Origin: Lacisediminihabitans changchengi
Lineage (GTDB): Bacteria; Actinomycetota; Actinomycetes; Actinomycetales; Microbacteriaceae
Assembly: GCF_016634425.1 (NCBI RefSeq)
Contig: NZ_JAEPES010000001.1
Location: 558,001-622,000 of the forward strand
Length of the DNA stretch: 64,000 nt
Direction: 5' to 3'
Numbering within the stretch: the first letter of the stretch is position 1; each line of letters starts with the position of its first letter. A model generated the notes under the pieces. The model was given only the letters and a program-made list of their open reading frames with translations. It did not search any database and had not been told where the DNA came from. The position numbers were made by a program, and so were the translations under genes. This document shows positions 15,383 through 22,975 of this stretch, piece by piece.

Positions 15383-15988
15383 ATGGTCAAGCGCATGCGG
15401 AAAATTCCGCCGATGCCTACGCTCGATCCCACAGCGCTCCGACACTCCATCGACGACGGGATGATCATCACCCGTTCGGCCATCGTCGTGGCCCTCGATA
15501 ACTGGATCATTCTGCGGGCTCTCAGTGCGGGGAAGCCGTTCGACGCGGGCGCCACAACAGCGGAGGCGCGGTCAGAACTGGGCCGCATCGAGACCGAGCA
15601 GCGCGAACTTTCTCGCCGCGCGTCCGACATCCGCACTCGGGTGGCGCGGCAGCGCGGCAGTGCGCGGCACGGTCACGATTACAAGCAGGCGGATGACACG
15701 GCGCTCGCCCTGCGCAGTGCGGCTCACGCGGAGATTGCCGACCGACTCGCCCACCAGCGAGACGACAAGGCATATCTGGCAGAGCTGGTGGAGGACGCAC
15801 GGAGGCGAGCCTGGGCGGATGTCGGCTCGGCCATCCTCGGTCGAATCGGCTCGCCCGTGGTCGGCTACGCTCCGGAAGACGACGGCCGCGAGGACCGGCT
15901 TCGCGAATTCCGCGAGGTCGATCTCGCAGGACTGCTGGCCCGCAGCCGCGCGCAGGCCGTCGAACACGAACTCGACGATCGCTGGTAG
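15383..15988 (+). CDS. Hypothetical charged protein
   Basis: About 201 aa from the ATG at 15383 (MVKRMRKIPP). The frame is open back to 15257 but that crosses the terminator at 15321-15357, so the start must be later; a GTG at 15371 with GGAAGG close by is an alternative. The protein is polar and mostly helical: AEARSELGRIETEQRELSRR looks like a coiled coil, followed by many Arg, His and Asp residues, and it ends VEHELDDRW. No known domain was recognised. Confidence 0.65.
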   Translation: MVKRMRKIPPMPTLDPTALRHSIDDGMIITRSAIVVALDNWIILRALSAGKPFDAGATTAEARSELGRIETEQRELSRRASDIRTRVARQRGSARHGHDYKQADDTALALRSAAHAEIADRLAHQRDDKAYLAELVEDARRRAWADVGSAILGRIGSPVVGYAPEDDGREDRLREFREVDLAGLLARSRAQAVEHELDDRW

Positions 15989-16049
15989 CGGTGTCGGCGC
16001 TCCTCTGCGCTCCTCTGCGCCTCTCGGCGATTTGTGTCACGTGTTTCGC

Positions 16050-16134
16050 GTCCGAAATGAAGGCAGAATTTGAGACACGCCGAGTGGTCGCATTGGGGGA
16101 GCGGCGTGTCTCGAAAATTGCCTGCATTTCGGAC
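16050..16134. repeat. 85-nt inverted repeat between convergent genes
   Basis: Arms 16050-16082 and 16102-16134 (33 bases each) match in 28 positions, with a 19-base loop. Each arm contains GTCCGAAATG at its outer end and GAGACACGCCG at its inner end. It lies between two genes that point towards each other. It could be a two-way terminator, a REP-like element or a structured RNA. Confidence 0.7.
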
Positions 16135-16219
16135 AGGTAATTGCGGCGAGGTCGTGGCGGACGCCTGACTGGCATCCGTCCGCGTGCAGTTAGCAGCGGT
16201 GTAGGTAGACGCGGTTTTG

Positions 16220-17230
16220 TCAGCCGCGGTGCGCGCGACGGCCGCCGCGGCGGGCCGGGAGCGTACGCACGGCGAAGGCGCCGCGCAGAGCCTCGAGCGC
16301 CCGGGCGTCGTCGTCGATGCCGCCGCCCTCGTGATCGTTGAACGGCCAGATCGCGATGTCCTTCTCGCCCTTGTATGCGTGGAAGGCACCGAAAACGCTC
16401 GACGGCGGGCAGACCCGGTCCATCAGTGCGACCGACAGCCAGGCGGGCGCGGTTGCGCGTTTGGCAAAGTTCACGGCGTCGAAATAGGGGAGGGTGGTGT
16501 CGATCAGGCCGAGACGCTCGCGATGAACCGCGAAGTACGTGACCAGCTCGGCGTACGGGCCTGACGACGAGACGACCATCGATCGCGGGAAGTCGCTGAG
16601 AAACGGCACATAGGCGACGACGGCGGAGAGATCGGGGACGAGTCCCGCGACCGCAAGGGCGATTCCGCCACCCTGACTGCCACCGAGCACGGCCACGCGG
16701 GACGAATCGATGGCGTCGAGGGCGCGAGCAGCCTCGACGGCGCGCACGGCATCAGTGAACAGCCGCCGGTAGTAGTAGGTGTCGCGGTCTTCGATGCCTT
16801 TGGTGAGGAAGCCGCCGGTCTGCGAGCCGGAACCGTGTGGATCATGGGTGTCGCCCACGCTCGCTCCGCCGCCCTGGCCGCGAGTGTCCATTTGGAAGTG
16901 TGCGAAGCCGGCGGAGGCCCAGAGCAGATTGTCGATCGGGCGACCGCGGCCGCCGGAGTACCCGACGAACTGCACGACGGCCGGGAGGGGAGCGCTCGCG
17001 CCAGCGGGCAGCCGCAACCAGGCCTTGATCGGCTCGCCGTTGTACCCGGCGAAGGTGATGTCGAAGACGTCGACCGTGGTCAGGCCGGTGTCGACCTGTT
17101 CGACGCGCACGTCAAGATCGAAGCCGCGCGCCTCGTCGAGCGTGGTCGACCAGAACTCGTCGAAATCGGCCGGGTCGAGCTGCGAGGAGCGGTAGCTGCG
17201 GAGTTCGGTCTCCGGAAGGTCGACATACAT
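16220..17230 (-). CDS. Acetylxylan esterase / cephalosporin-C deacetylase family
   Basis: 336 aa from the ATG at 17230 (MYVDLPETEL), the usual length. It begins like AXE1 proteins and has the family blocks FVGYSGGRGRP, the segment FAHFQMDTRGQGGG, and the nucleophile elbow GGSQGGG (Ser in VAVLGGSQGG). The catalytic Asp is in ALMDRVCPPSS and the His in FNDHEGGG. These enzymes remove acetyl groups from sugars or small acetylated compounds in the cytoplasm. TACTCT lies six bases before the ATG, so the transcript is probably leaderless. The C-terminal tail is Arg/His-rich and longer than usual. Confidence 0.92.
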   Translation of the reverse strand: MYVDLPETELRSYRSSQLDPADFDEFWSTTLDEARGFDLDVRVEQVDTGLTTVDVFDITFAGYNGEPIKAWLRLPAGASAPLPAVVQFVGYSGGRGRPIDNLLWASAGFAHFQMDTRGQGGGASVGDTHDPHGSGSQTGGFLTKGIEDRDTYYYRRLFTDAVRAVEAARALDAIDSSRVAVLGGSQGGGIALAVAGLVPDLSAVVAYVPFLSDFPRSMVVSSSGPYAELVTYFAVHRERLGLIDTTLPYFDAVNFAKRATAPAWLSVALMDRVCPPSSVFGAFHAYKGEKDIAIWPFNDHEGGGIDDDARALEALRGAFAVRTLPARRGGRRAHRG

Positions 17231-17236
17231 TCCACC

Positions 17237-17242
17237 AGAGTA
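17237..17242 (-). promoter_or_regulatory. -10 box of the deacetylase gene
   Basis: On the minus strand TACTCT is followed by GGTGGA and the ATG at 17230, a leaderless arrangement. Confidence 0.45.
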
Positions 17243-17301
17243 TCCGTGCCACACCGCGCTGGGGCTGCCCGCTCCGGTCTGGACCGATCGATCATGCCGA
17301 C

Positions 17302-17952
17302 TCAGCGTGGCCACACCGGTCGAAACTGAACACTGATGCGGGGACCGACCGCCTTGGCGGTCTTGAGGATCGCGTGCTCGTGGGTGCGCTGGCAGCTGCC
17401 TCCCATGACGATCAGATCGCCGTGGCCGAGCGCGAAGCGCCGAACCTCGCCCGGACGGACCTTCGGGCGCAGGGACAGAACGCGCGCCTCGCCCACCGAG
17501 AGTATGCCCACCATGGTGTCCCGATTGATCGTGCGACCGACGCGGTCACCATGCCAGGCGACGCTGTCGTCGCCCGTGCGATAGAAGCACAGCCCCGCTG
17601 TCTGAAACCGCTGCTCAGCGGTGATGCCCGATCGGGTGGAGTAGTAGGCATTGAGGTCGCCCATCGCCTCGTCGAGCACCGGATCGGGAAGCGGGTCGCC
17701 CGCGCCGAACCAGGACACGAGCCGGGGAACATCGACCACCCGGTCGTACATCTCACGCCTGTCTGCGCGCCAGGGAACGGCCTCGACGAGCCGCTCGAAC
17801 ACCGCATCCGACCCGAGCAGCCAGCCCGGCCGTAGGTCGACCCATGCGCCATCCGTGAGTGCGATGTGCTGCACGGTGCCGCTCTCGAGGGGAGACAGTC
17901 GAGGCGACGAGTCCAGTTGATCGAAGAGCGATGGCTGGAAGACGAGAGACAT
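17302..17952 (-). CDS. alkB: AlkB-type DNA/RNA dealkylase (2-oxoglutarate, Fe(II))
   Basis: 216 aa. It repairs methylated bases such as 1-methyladenine and 3-methylcytosine by oxidative removal of the methyl group. Iron ligands are visible as WHGD (His and Asp) and the distal His in RTHEH; the 2-oxoglutarate-binding Arg is in RISVQFRP near the C-terminus. YSTRSG and RDTMVGILSVGEAR fit the same fold. A SOS box covers the promoter (17966-17981) and TACCAT stands six bases before the ATG, so the gene should be induced by DNA damage through LexA. Confidence 0.94.
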   Translation of the reverse strand: MSLVFQPSLFDQLDSSPRLSPLESGTVQHIALTDGAWVDLRPGWLLGSDAVFERLVEAVPWRADRREMYDRVVDVPRLVSWFGAGDPLPDPVLDEAMGDLNAYYSTRSGITAEQRFQTAGLCFYRTGDDSVAWHGDRVGRTINRDTMVGILSVGEARVLSLRPKVRPGEVRRFALGHGDLIVMGGSCQRTHEHAILKTAKAVGPRISVQFRPVWPR

Positions 17953-17958
17953 GCGTCG

Positions 17959-17981
17959 ATGGTATTCGAAAGTATGTTCGA
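17959..17981 (-). promoter_or_regulatory. LexA SOS box and -10 box of alkB
   Basis: TCGAAAGTATGTTCGA (17966-17981) matches the actinobacterial SOS box pattern TCGAAC-N4-GTTCGA with one base off. On the minus strand it directly precedes TACCAT (17959-17964), which is six bases before the alkB ATG. LexA bound here would cover the -10 box. Confidence 0.75.
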
Positions 17982-18005
17982 AAACCAGCGAGCAACACCC
18001 GAGAG

Positions 18006-18761
18006 CTAGTCTTGCGGACCGCCGGCGACGTAGAGCACCTGACCGGACACGAACCCGGCCTCTTCCGAACAGAAGAAGGATGCGGCGGCGGCCACGTCAT
18101 CCGGCTGGCCCACCCGGCGCACCGGGATCTGCTTCGCAGCTCCGGTGAGAAACTCCTCGAAGGTGACACCCATGCGCTCGGCGGTTGCACGCAGCATGTC
18201 GGTGGCGATGAATCCCGGAGCGATGGCGTTCGCCGTGACGTTGAACTGACCCAACTCGATCGCGAGGGTCTTGGTGAAGCCCTGGATGCCGGCCTTGGCA
18301 GCCGAGTAGTTCGCCTGCCCGCGGTTGCCGAGCGCTGAGGTGCTCGACAGGCTGACGATGCGGCCCCACTTCGCCTCGACCTGATGCTTCTGCACCTCGC
18401 GGCTCATCAGGAAGGCGCCGCGCAGGTGAACGGACATCACGGCATCCCAGTCGCCCTCGCTGAGCTTGAACAGCAGATTGTCGCGCAGGATGCCCGCGTT
18501 GTTGACCAGGACGGTGGGCGCACCGAGAGTGGCCACGGTGCGCTCGACTGCCCGCTGGACATCGGATGCGACGGAGACATCCGCCCCGATGCCGACCGCA
18601 GACCCGCCGGCCGCTCCGATCACGCTCACCGTCGACGCGGTCGCGCTCTCGTCGAGGTCGACCACGGCGACGGCCATGCCATCAGCGGCCAAGCGGATGG
18701 CGATAGCGGCACCTATGCCGCGGGCGGCACCGGTGACTATCGCGACACGGCGTTCGGACAT
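18006..18761 (-). CDS. Short-chain dehydrogenase, FabG-like 3-oxoacyl reductase
   Basis: 251 aa. The cofactor site TGAARGIGAAIA (residues ~10-21), NNAG (about 89-92), catalytic Ser in SLSSTSALG and YSAAK are intact. The closest family style is 3-oxoacyl-ACP reductase (NSGQVLYVAGG-type ending: VSGQVLYVAGGPQD). It ends the minus-strand operon of the putative ether-lipid cluster, 27 bases after the diiron protein gene. In that setting it could reduce a ketone of an acyl or alkyl intermediate, but this is inferred from context only. Confidence 0.88.
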   Translation of the reverse strand: MSERRVAIVTGAARGIGAAIAIRLAADGMAVAVVDLDESATASTVSVIGAAGGSAVGIGADVSVASDVQRAVERTVATLGAPTVLVNNAGILRDNLLFKLSEGDWDAVMSVHLRGAFLMSREVQKHQVEAKWGRIVSLSSTSALGNRGQANYSAAKAGIQGFTKTLAIELGQFNVTANAIAPGFIATDMLRATAERMGVTFEEFLTGAAKQIPVRRVGQPDDVAAAASFFCSEEAGFVSGQVLYVAGGPQD

Positions 18762-18788
18762 CGTCGTCCTTTCGTGAACTGGAGTGAC

Positions 18789-19583
18789 TCAGGCGGCGAT
18801 TCCCCGTGCCTCGAGGGAGTTCTCAACGATCTTGAGGCCTTGCAGGCCCGGCATGCGGGAGATGTGCTCGTCGATCTTGCGCACCTCTTTGCGTCCCTCT
18901 GGACCACCCATGAGGTGGTTCATCACGTGGTACACCTCAGGCTCATCCATGACGCCGGAGCCGACCGGACCCCAGAACTTGGAGAGAGCGAAGCGAGCGA
19001 ATACGCGTGCCTTCTTGCTGCGGGCGAGACGCTCGCGGGCCTGGGACGCATAGAAGGCGACGTGACGTGCCTCCTGCTTGGCGATCCGCCGCAGCAGTAC
19101 GGCGAGCACGGGGTGCTTCTCCATGTCGGCAAGACGGTTGTATGCAGCGATGGCCGACCACTCGTTGGCTGCGCCCCAGATCATGTGCACGGCGGTGAAA
19201 TCGGAGCCGACGATGTTGCCGAGCAGGGACTGCTTGATCGGGTCGAGCCGATCCTTCCAGCCGATCTTGAGTCGCGTGGACTTCAGCTCGTCGAAGTCAA
19301 CGGTAACGCCGTGCGCGCCGAGAACGGCGGCGAGGGCCTCGCCGTGCCAGAACTCTTCGCGGTTCCACATGGTCATGAAGGCCGAGACGTCGGCGTCCTT
19401 GTGCGAAGGGGTGACCAGCATGTCGCGCAGGTAGCACACCGTGTGGTACTCGATGTCGCACATGTAGCGCAGGCTGCGGAGGGTTCCCTCCGGCAGCGGG
19501 TTGGTGACGAAGTCGTCAAAGTCGAGGTCTTGCCAGTTCACTCCGACAGACGTGCTCGTGTACCGATCGATGTCAAATGCCAT
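18789..19583 (-). CDS. Diiron carboxylate (ferritin-like) oxidase, intact ligand set
   Basis: 264 aa from the ATG at 19583. The helical protein has the ligand pattern E, ExxH, E, ExxH of soluble diiron oxidases such as acyl-ACP desaturases: Glu45 (in CDIEYH), Glu77/His80 (in REEFWH), Glu141 (in AANEWS) and Glu171/His174 (in KQEARH). It would activate O2 to act on a lipid-like substrate. Its start overlaps the end of the acyl-CoA reductase gene by 11 bases. It has a paralogue two genes upstream (22044-22847) that has lost both ExxH motifs. Substrate unknown; desaturation or oxidation of a fatty alcohol, alkyl or acyl chain is an inference from neighbours. Confidence 0.8.
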   Translation of the reverse strand: MAFDIDRYTSTSVGVNWQDLDFDDFVTNPLPEGTLRSLRYMCDIEYHTVCYLRDMLVTPSHKDADVSAFMTMWNREEFWHGEALAAVLGAHGVTVDFDELKSTRLKIGWKDRLDPIKQSLLGNIVGSDFTAVHMIWGAANEWSAIAAYNRLADMEKHPVLAVLLRRIAKQEARHVAFYASQARERLARSKKARVFARFALSKFWGPVGSGVMDEPEVYHVMNHLMGGPEGRKEVRKIDEHISRMPGLQGLKIVENSLEARGIAA

Positions 19584-22047
19584 GTGTTGTGGTGGACCGG
19601 GCGGATGCTGCATCCGCGGTCGATCCATCTCCTTTCGAGATCGTCGGTAGTTCGGAGGCGATGGGGGAAGTCGACTGGTGTGCGGCGGGTCCGCGCTTCC
19701 AATCGAGGATATTCCAGCGCTTTTCTTGGGCGTGACGGTACAACGGCAGGTCGGGATTGACCGCCGCCGGATTTCCGAGCAACTGGAGCCAGACCAGGTC
19801 GGCGTGGCTGTCGCCGTAGCCGTATGACTTGCTCAGGTCGTACCCGTTGACCTCGGCGTAGTTACGCAGCCAGGCCGCGCGCGCTTCGTCGACCAACGGG
19901 GGATCGGCGAGATAGCCGGTGAGCACGCCATCACGCTCGTGCATGCTGCCGGCGACGACCTCGTCGAAGAACGGAAGGAACGGCTGCACCGTGAGATCGA
20001 TGCTGCCCGTGACCAGGATGGTGCGATGCCCGGCGGCGCGATGCTCGGCAACCCGCTTGAGGGCGTCGGGAAGCGCGCGGCGCATCATGGCCCGGCCGAA
20101 GCCGCCGCGCACCTGGCGCTCGATCTCGCTGACCTTGAAACCCTCGTAGCGGCGCATGAAGGTGCGGATGAAGTCGCCGCGATCGCGTCGTTCCGCCTTC
20201 ACGTACTTCGGTAGCGAGAAGGCGAAGTTGCCGAGGTCGTGGGCGACCCGACTGCGCGGAACGCTGCCAGACCAGAGCTGAAGGTACTGCTTGACCAGGT
20301 TGGACTCGAGCACGGTGCCCTCGAGGTCGAAGACGGCCACGACATCCGACCGCGCCGGCAGCAGCGGAGTCGACCGCGGCTTGGCCGCCGGGCGATTGGC
20401 GAACGCGCGGGTGAGGGTGGTCACCGCGGGGAAGTGCACTTTCTGGAAATAGTCTTCCCAGTCGATCTTGTCGAGATCGATGCCGCGGTCGTCGCGCAAC
20501 TCGGCGGGCAGGCTGAGGTGCAGGGCCTTGGTGTTGGTGTCGTCGAAGATGATCTCGGTCTGCACGTACGCGCGGTAGAGGTTGGTGTAGCCGCGCAGCA
20601 CCTCGAGCTGGTGCTGGCCGTGCTTGATGCCGTCGAGCCACTTGCGGGTGCGCGGCGTGGTGGGAAGCTGCGACACGAATTTCTCCGCGCGCTCCGCCTG
20701 CTTCTCGCGCTTGACCAGTGCCTTCTCTACGCGCTGACCGCCGGGGAAACGCCACAGCGGAACCCGGATGTCGCCGTGCTCGTCCGGCAGCGGATTGGCC
20801 GTGAAGTAGGCGTTGACGTTTTCGTACATGCGGTGAAAGGGCAGCGGATTGCTCTTGCCGGAACTGACGTGGTAGTACTTCGGGTCGTCGGGGTCGGCCT
20901 TAGTCGCGGCGACCGCGATGATCGCATTGACCACGTAATCGACCGGGATGACATCGAGGATGCTGTCGGGCAGGCCGGGGAAGTCGGGCAGCTGGCCGCG
21001 ACCGTAGGCGAGGATCAGCGGGTCGGCGACTTTGAAGCCGTCGATCCAGCCGGGGAACGGATGCTGCAGTGAGCTCTCGATGATCGAGGGGCGCACCACG
21101 GAGAGACGGTGACCGGCCTGCGCCCAGCGCTCCTCGGCGACACGCTCGGCGAAGGCCTTGGTGAGCGTATACACGTCGGTCCAGCCGAGGCTCTCGGCAC
21201 GGGTGCGTCCGTAGTCGACCAGGCGTTCGCGCACCCACTCGGAGCGCGCGAGCTCGGCGAACTGCGAGACCGCCTGCGGGCCGGTCTTGCCGTGTCGGGC
21301 GCGGGCATCCGCGAGGAAGCCGCGCAGCGCCTCCGGCTGGCGGGACTCGAATTCGACGCGGGCGCGGGCGGTCTTCGCCGCCTCATACTCGGCCGCCCAG
21401 TCGACGGTGTGCTGCAGGGAGGCCTCTGGGGCGATTCCCTTGCGGATTCCCTGCACGTAGGCGGTGGAGACGTGCACGACATGCGGGTCGCTGCCGCTCT
21501 CGAGAAGAGCGCCGTAGACGCCGTTGGCTCCGCCGACGTTGGTGTCGAAGGCCTCGTCGATGGGCGGGTCGAATGAGACGGTCGACGCGCTGTGGATGAC
21601 GACGTCGATATCGTCGGGGAGCGTGCCAACGTTGCTGAGGCTGCCCTCGATCACGCTGACCCGGCGGGCGACCTCGGCCTTGGCCGCATCTTCGCCGATG
21701 CGCTCGATCCAGGATTTGAACACCGGCTTGCGCATCAGATTCTGCAGGCGGCCCTCGCCGGTCTGGCTGCCCTTGCCGCGCACCAAGAGCGAGATGCGGG
21801 TGTCGGGGTAGTCAGAGAGCAACCGCTCGAGGATGGCCTGGCCGACGAACCCGGTGCCGCCGGTGAGGAAGATGTGTTCGTTCGTCAGCCCGATGCCCTC
21901 TGGCTTCGAGCTGGCGGGGGCGACCGCGGCGGCGGCTTTTCGTACCGCTGGCTTGCGTGCCGCTGGCTTGCGCGCTGCTGGCTTACGAACTGCGGGCTTT
22001 CGCGCTGCCGGCGCCTCGTCGGCCGGGGTGTTCTCGGTCGAGCTCAT
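19573..22047 (-). CDS. Fatty acyl-CoA reductase fused to a HAD-IB phosphatase-like domain
   Basis: 824 aa from the ATG at 22047, which overlaps the previous stop as ATGA. Residues ~14-42 are Ala/Lys/Pro/Arg repeats of the form RKPA. Residues ~55-440 are an extended SDR of the fatty acyl-CoA reductase type: NAD(P) site LTGGTGFVG (62-69), SASTVSFDPP, and the catalytic YTLTK. From ~569 a HAD-IB (SerB-like) domain follows: motif I FDLEGT, where the usual second Asp is Glu576, then VTGSID and GYGDSHADL. The first domain would make fatty aldehyde or fatty alcohol from acyl-CoA. The phosphatase substrate is unknown. It is the core of the putative ether-lipid operon. Confidence 0.85.
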   Translation of the reverse strand: MSSTENTPADEAPAARKPAVRKPAARKPAARKPAVRKAAAAVAPASSKPEGIGLTNEHIFLTGGTGFVGQAILERLLSDYPDTRISLLVRGKGSQTGEGRLQNLMRKPVFKSWIERIGEDAAKAEVARRVSVIEGSLSNVGTLPDDIDVVIHSASTVSFDPPIDEAFDTNVGGANGVYGALLESGSDPHVVHVSTAYVQGIRKGIAPEASLQHTVDWAAEYEAAKTARARVEFESRQPEALRGFLADARARHGKTGPQAVSQFAELARSEWVRERLVDYGRTRAESLGWTDVYTLTKAFAERVAEERWAQAGHRLSVVRPSIIESSLQHPFPGWIDGFKVADPLILAYGRGQLPDFPGLPDSILDVIPVDYVVNAIIAVAATKADPDDPKYYHVSSGKSNPLPFHRMYENVNAYFTANPLPDEHGDIRVPLWRFPGGQRVEKALVKREKQAERAEKFVSQLPTTPRTRKWLDGIKHGQHQLEVLRGYTNLYRAYVQTEIIFDDTNTKALHLSLPAELRDDRGIDLDKIDWEDYFQKVHFPAVTTLTRAFANRPAAKPRSTPLLPARSDVVAVFDLEGTVLESNLVKQYLQLWSGSVPRSRVAHDLGNFAFSLPKYVKAERRDRGDFIRTFMRRYEGFKVSEIERQVRGGFGRAMMRRALPDALKRVAEHRAAGHRTILVTGSIDLTVQPFLPFFDEVVAGSMHERDGVLTGYLADPPLVDEARAAWLRNYAEVNGYDLSKSYGYGDSHADLVWLQLLGNPAAVNPDLPLYRHAQEKRWNILDWKRGPAAHQSTSPIASELPTISKGDGSTADAASARSTTTHGI

Positions 22048-22847
22048 GCGCGCGAAGCCTTTCGAATGAGGGAGAGTCCGGACTGGCCGGGGAGGGTGTC
22101 GATGCGGGCGTCGAGCGCCGTCACCGTGGCAGGGGAGGAGGCGATGAGACGCGCGAAGAAGAACGCGGACTCCTGCTTCGGTTGGGCGAGCCGTCCGATC
22201 GGCCAGGGCGTGCTGCGCAGGCGACGACGGGTGATGGAACGGGCGCGGCGCGAGAACAGCAGGCGGTAGCGGGCCTGCGCCTCGAAGAACAGCAGCTGAC
22301 GTTCTTTGACGGCGAGAAGCCGCTCGATCGTGCGGACCAGCTCGGGATGCGGCTCGAGCTCCGCGACGCGAGCGTACGCCGCCTGCATCAGCCACTCGTC
22401 GACGGTTCCGACCGCCATGTGCACGGCGGTCATCGGCACGCCGATGATGTTGCCGACGATCGACTCGCGGATGGTGTGCTCGCCGTGGGTGTTGATCTTC
22501 GCCTGATCGAGGGCGAGGTCTGCATCGTTCGTCTCGATGATCGCATCGAGCGCATCGGCGATCCAGAACTTTTCGAACGCCCAGGTGGTGAGGAACGCGG
22601 TCACCCGAGCGTCTTTATGGGTCGCGGTGACGAGCAGTCCGCGGAGGTGGCTCATGGTCGCTCGCTCGATGTCCCGCAGATAGACGAGAGTGCGGAGCGT
22701 CTCATTGCTCAGGGGCGCGTCGGCATAGGCCTCGAGGTCGAGTTCGTCGCGATGGTTTCCCGCTGCGGTGCGAGCGAAATGGCGCACGTCGAAGTCTGCC
22801 GCGGGAAGGCCCATGTCGATCACGGAAGCCTCATCGTTATCCGGCAT
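22044..22847 (-). CDS. Degenerate diiron protein, paralogue of 18789-19583
   Basis: 267 aa from the ATG at 22847, preceded by GGAGG at eight bases; a TTG further upstream is not needed. Alignment by eye with its paralogue is continuous (for example IRESIVGNIIGVPMTAVHM against IKQSLLGNIVGSDFTAVHM). Glu61 and Glu151 are kept, but both ExxH motifs are lost: Glu77/His80 correspond to Lys93/Ile96 and Glu171/His174 to Lys181/Gln184. It should not hold a diiron site and may be a structural or regulatory partner of the intact protein. First gene of the minus-strand operon. Confidence 0.8.
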   Translation of the reverse strand: MPDNDEASVIDMGLPAADFDVRHFARTAAGNHRDELDLEAYADAPLSNETLRTLVYLRDIERATMSHLRGLLVTATHKDARVTAFLTTWAFEKFWIADALDAIIETNDADLALDQAKINTHGEHTIRESIVGNIIGVPMTAVHMAVGTVDEWLMQAAYARVAELEPHPELVRTIERLLAVKERQLLFFEAQARYRLLFSRRARSITRRRLRSTPWPIGRLAQPKQESAFFFARLIASSPATVTALDARIDTLPGQSGLSLIRKASRA

Positions 22848-22942
22848 CGTGCCAACCTCCAATAAGAGCGAGGCCCGCTAGTGCGGTACCCCTCGTCGGG
22901 TTCCTCTTCGAGCAGGCGAGCTTCGATGAGTCTACAGAACTA

Positions 22943-22968
22943 ACGCTACGGGACCCGTAGCGTAATGT
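22943..22968. promoter_or_regulatory. 21-bp palindromic operator and -10 box between divergent operons
   Basis: ACGCTACGGG (22943-22952), a central A, and CCCGTAGCGT (22954-22963) form a perfect palindrome of the size and type bound by TetR-family repressors. On the plus strand it runs into TAATGT (22963-22968), seven bases before the ATG at 22976, so the plus transcript is probably leaderless. On the minus strand TAGACT (22929-22934) may be the -10 box for the other operon. One repressor could control both directions. Confidence 0.7.
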
Positions 22969-22975
22969 AAGCGTC

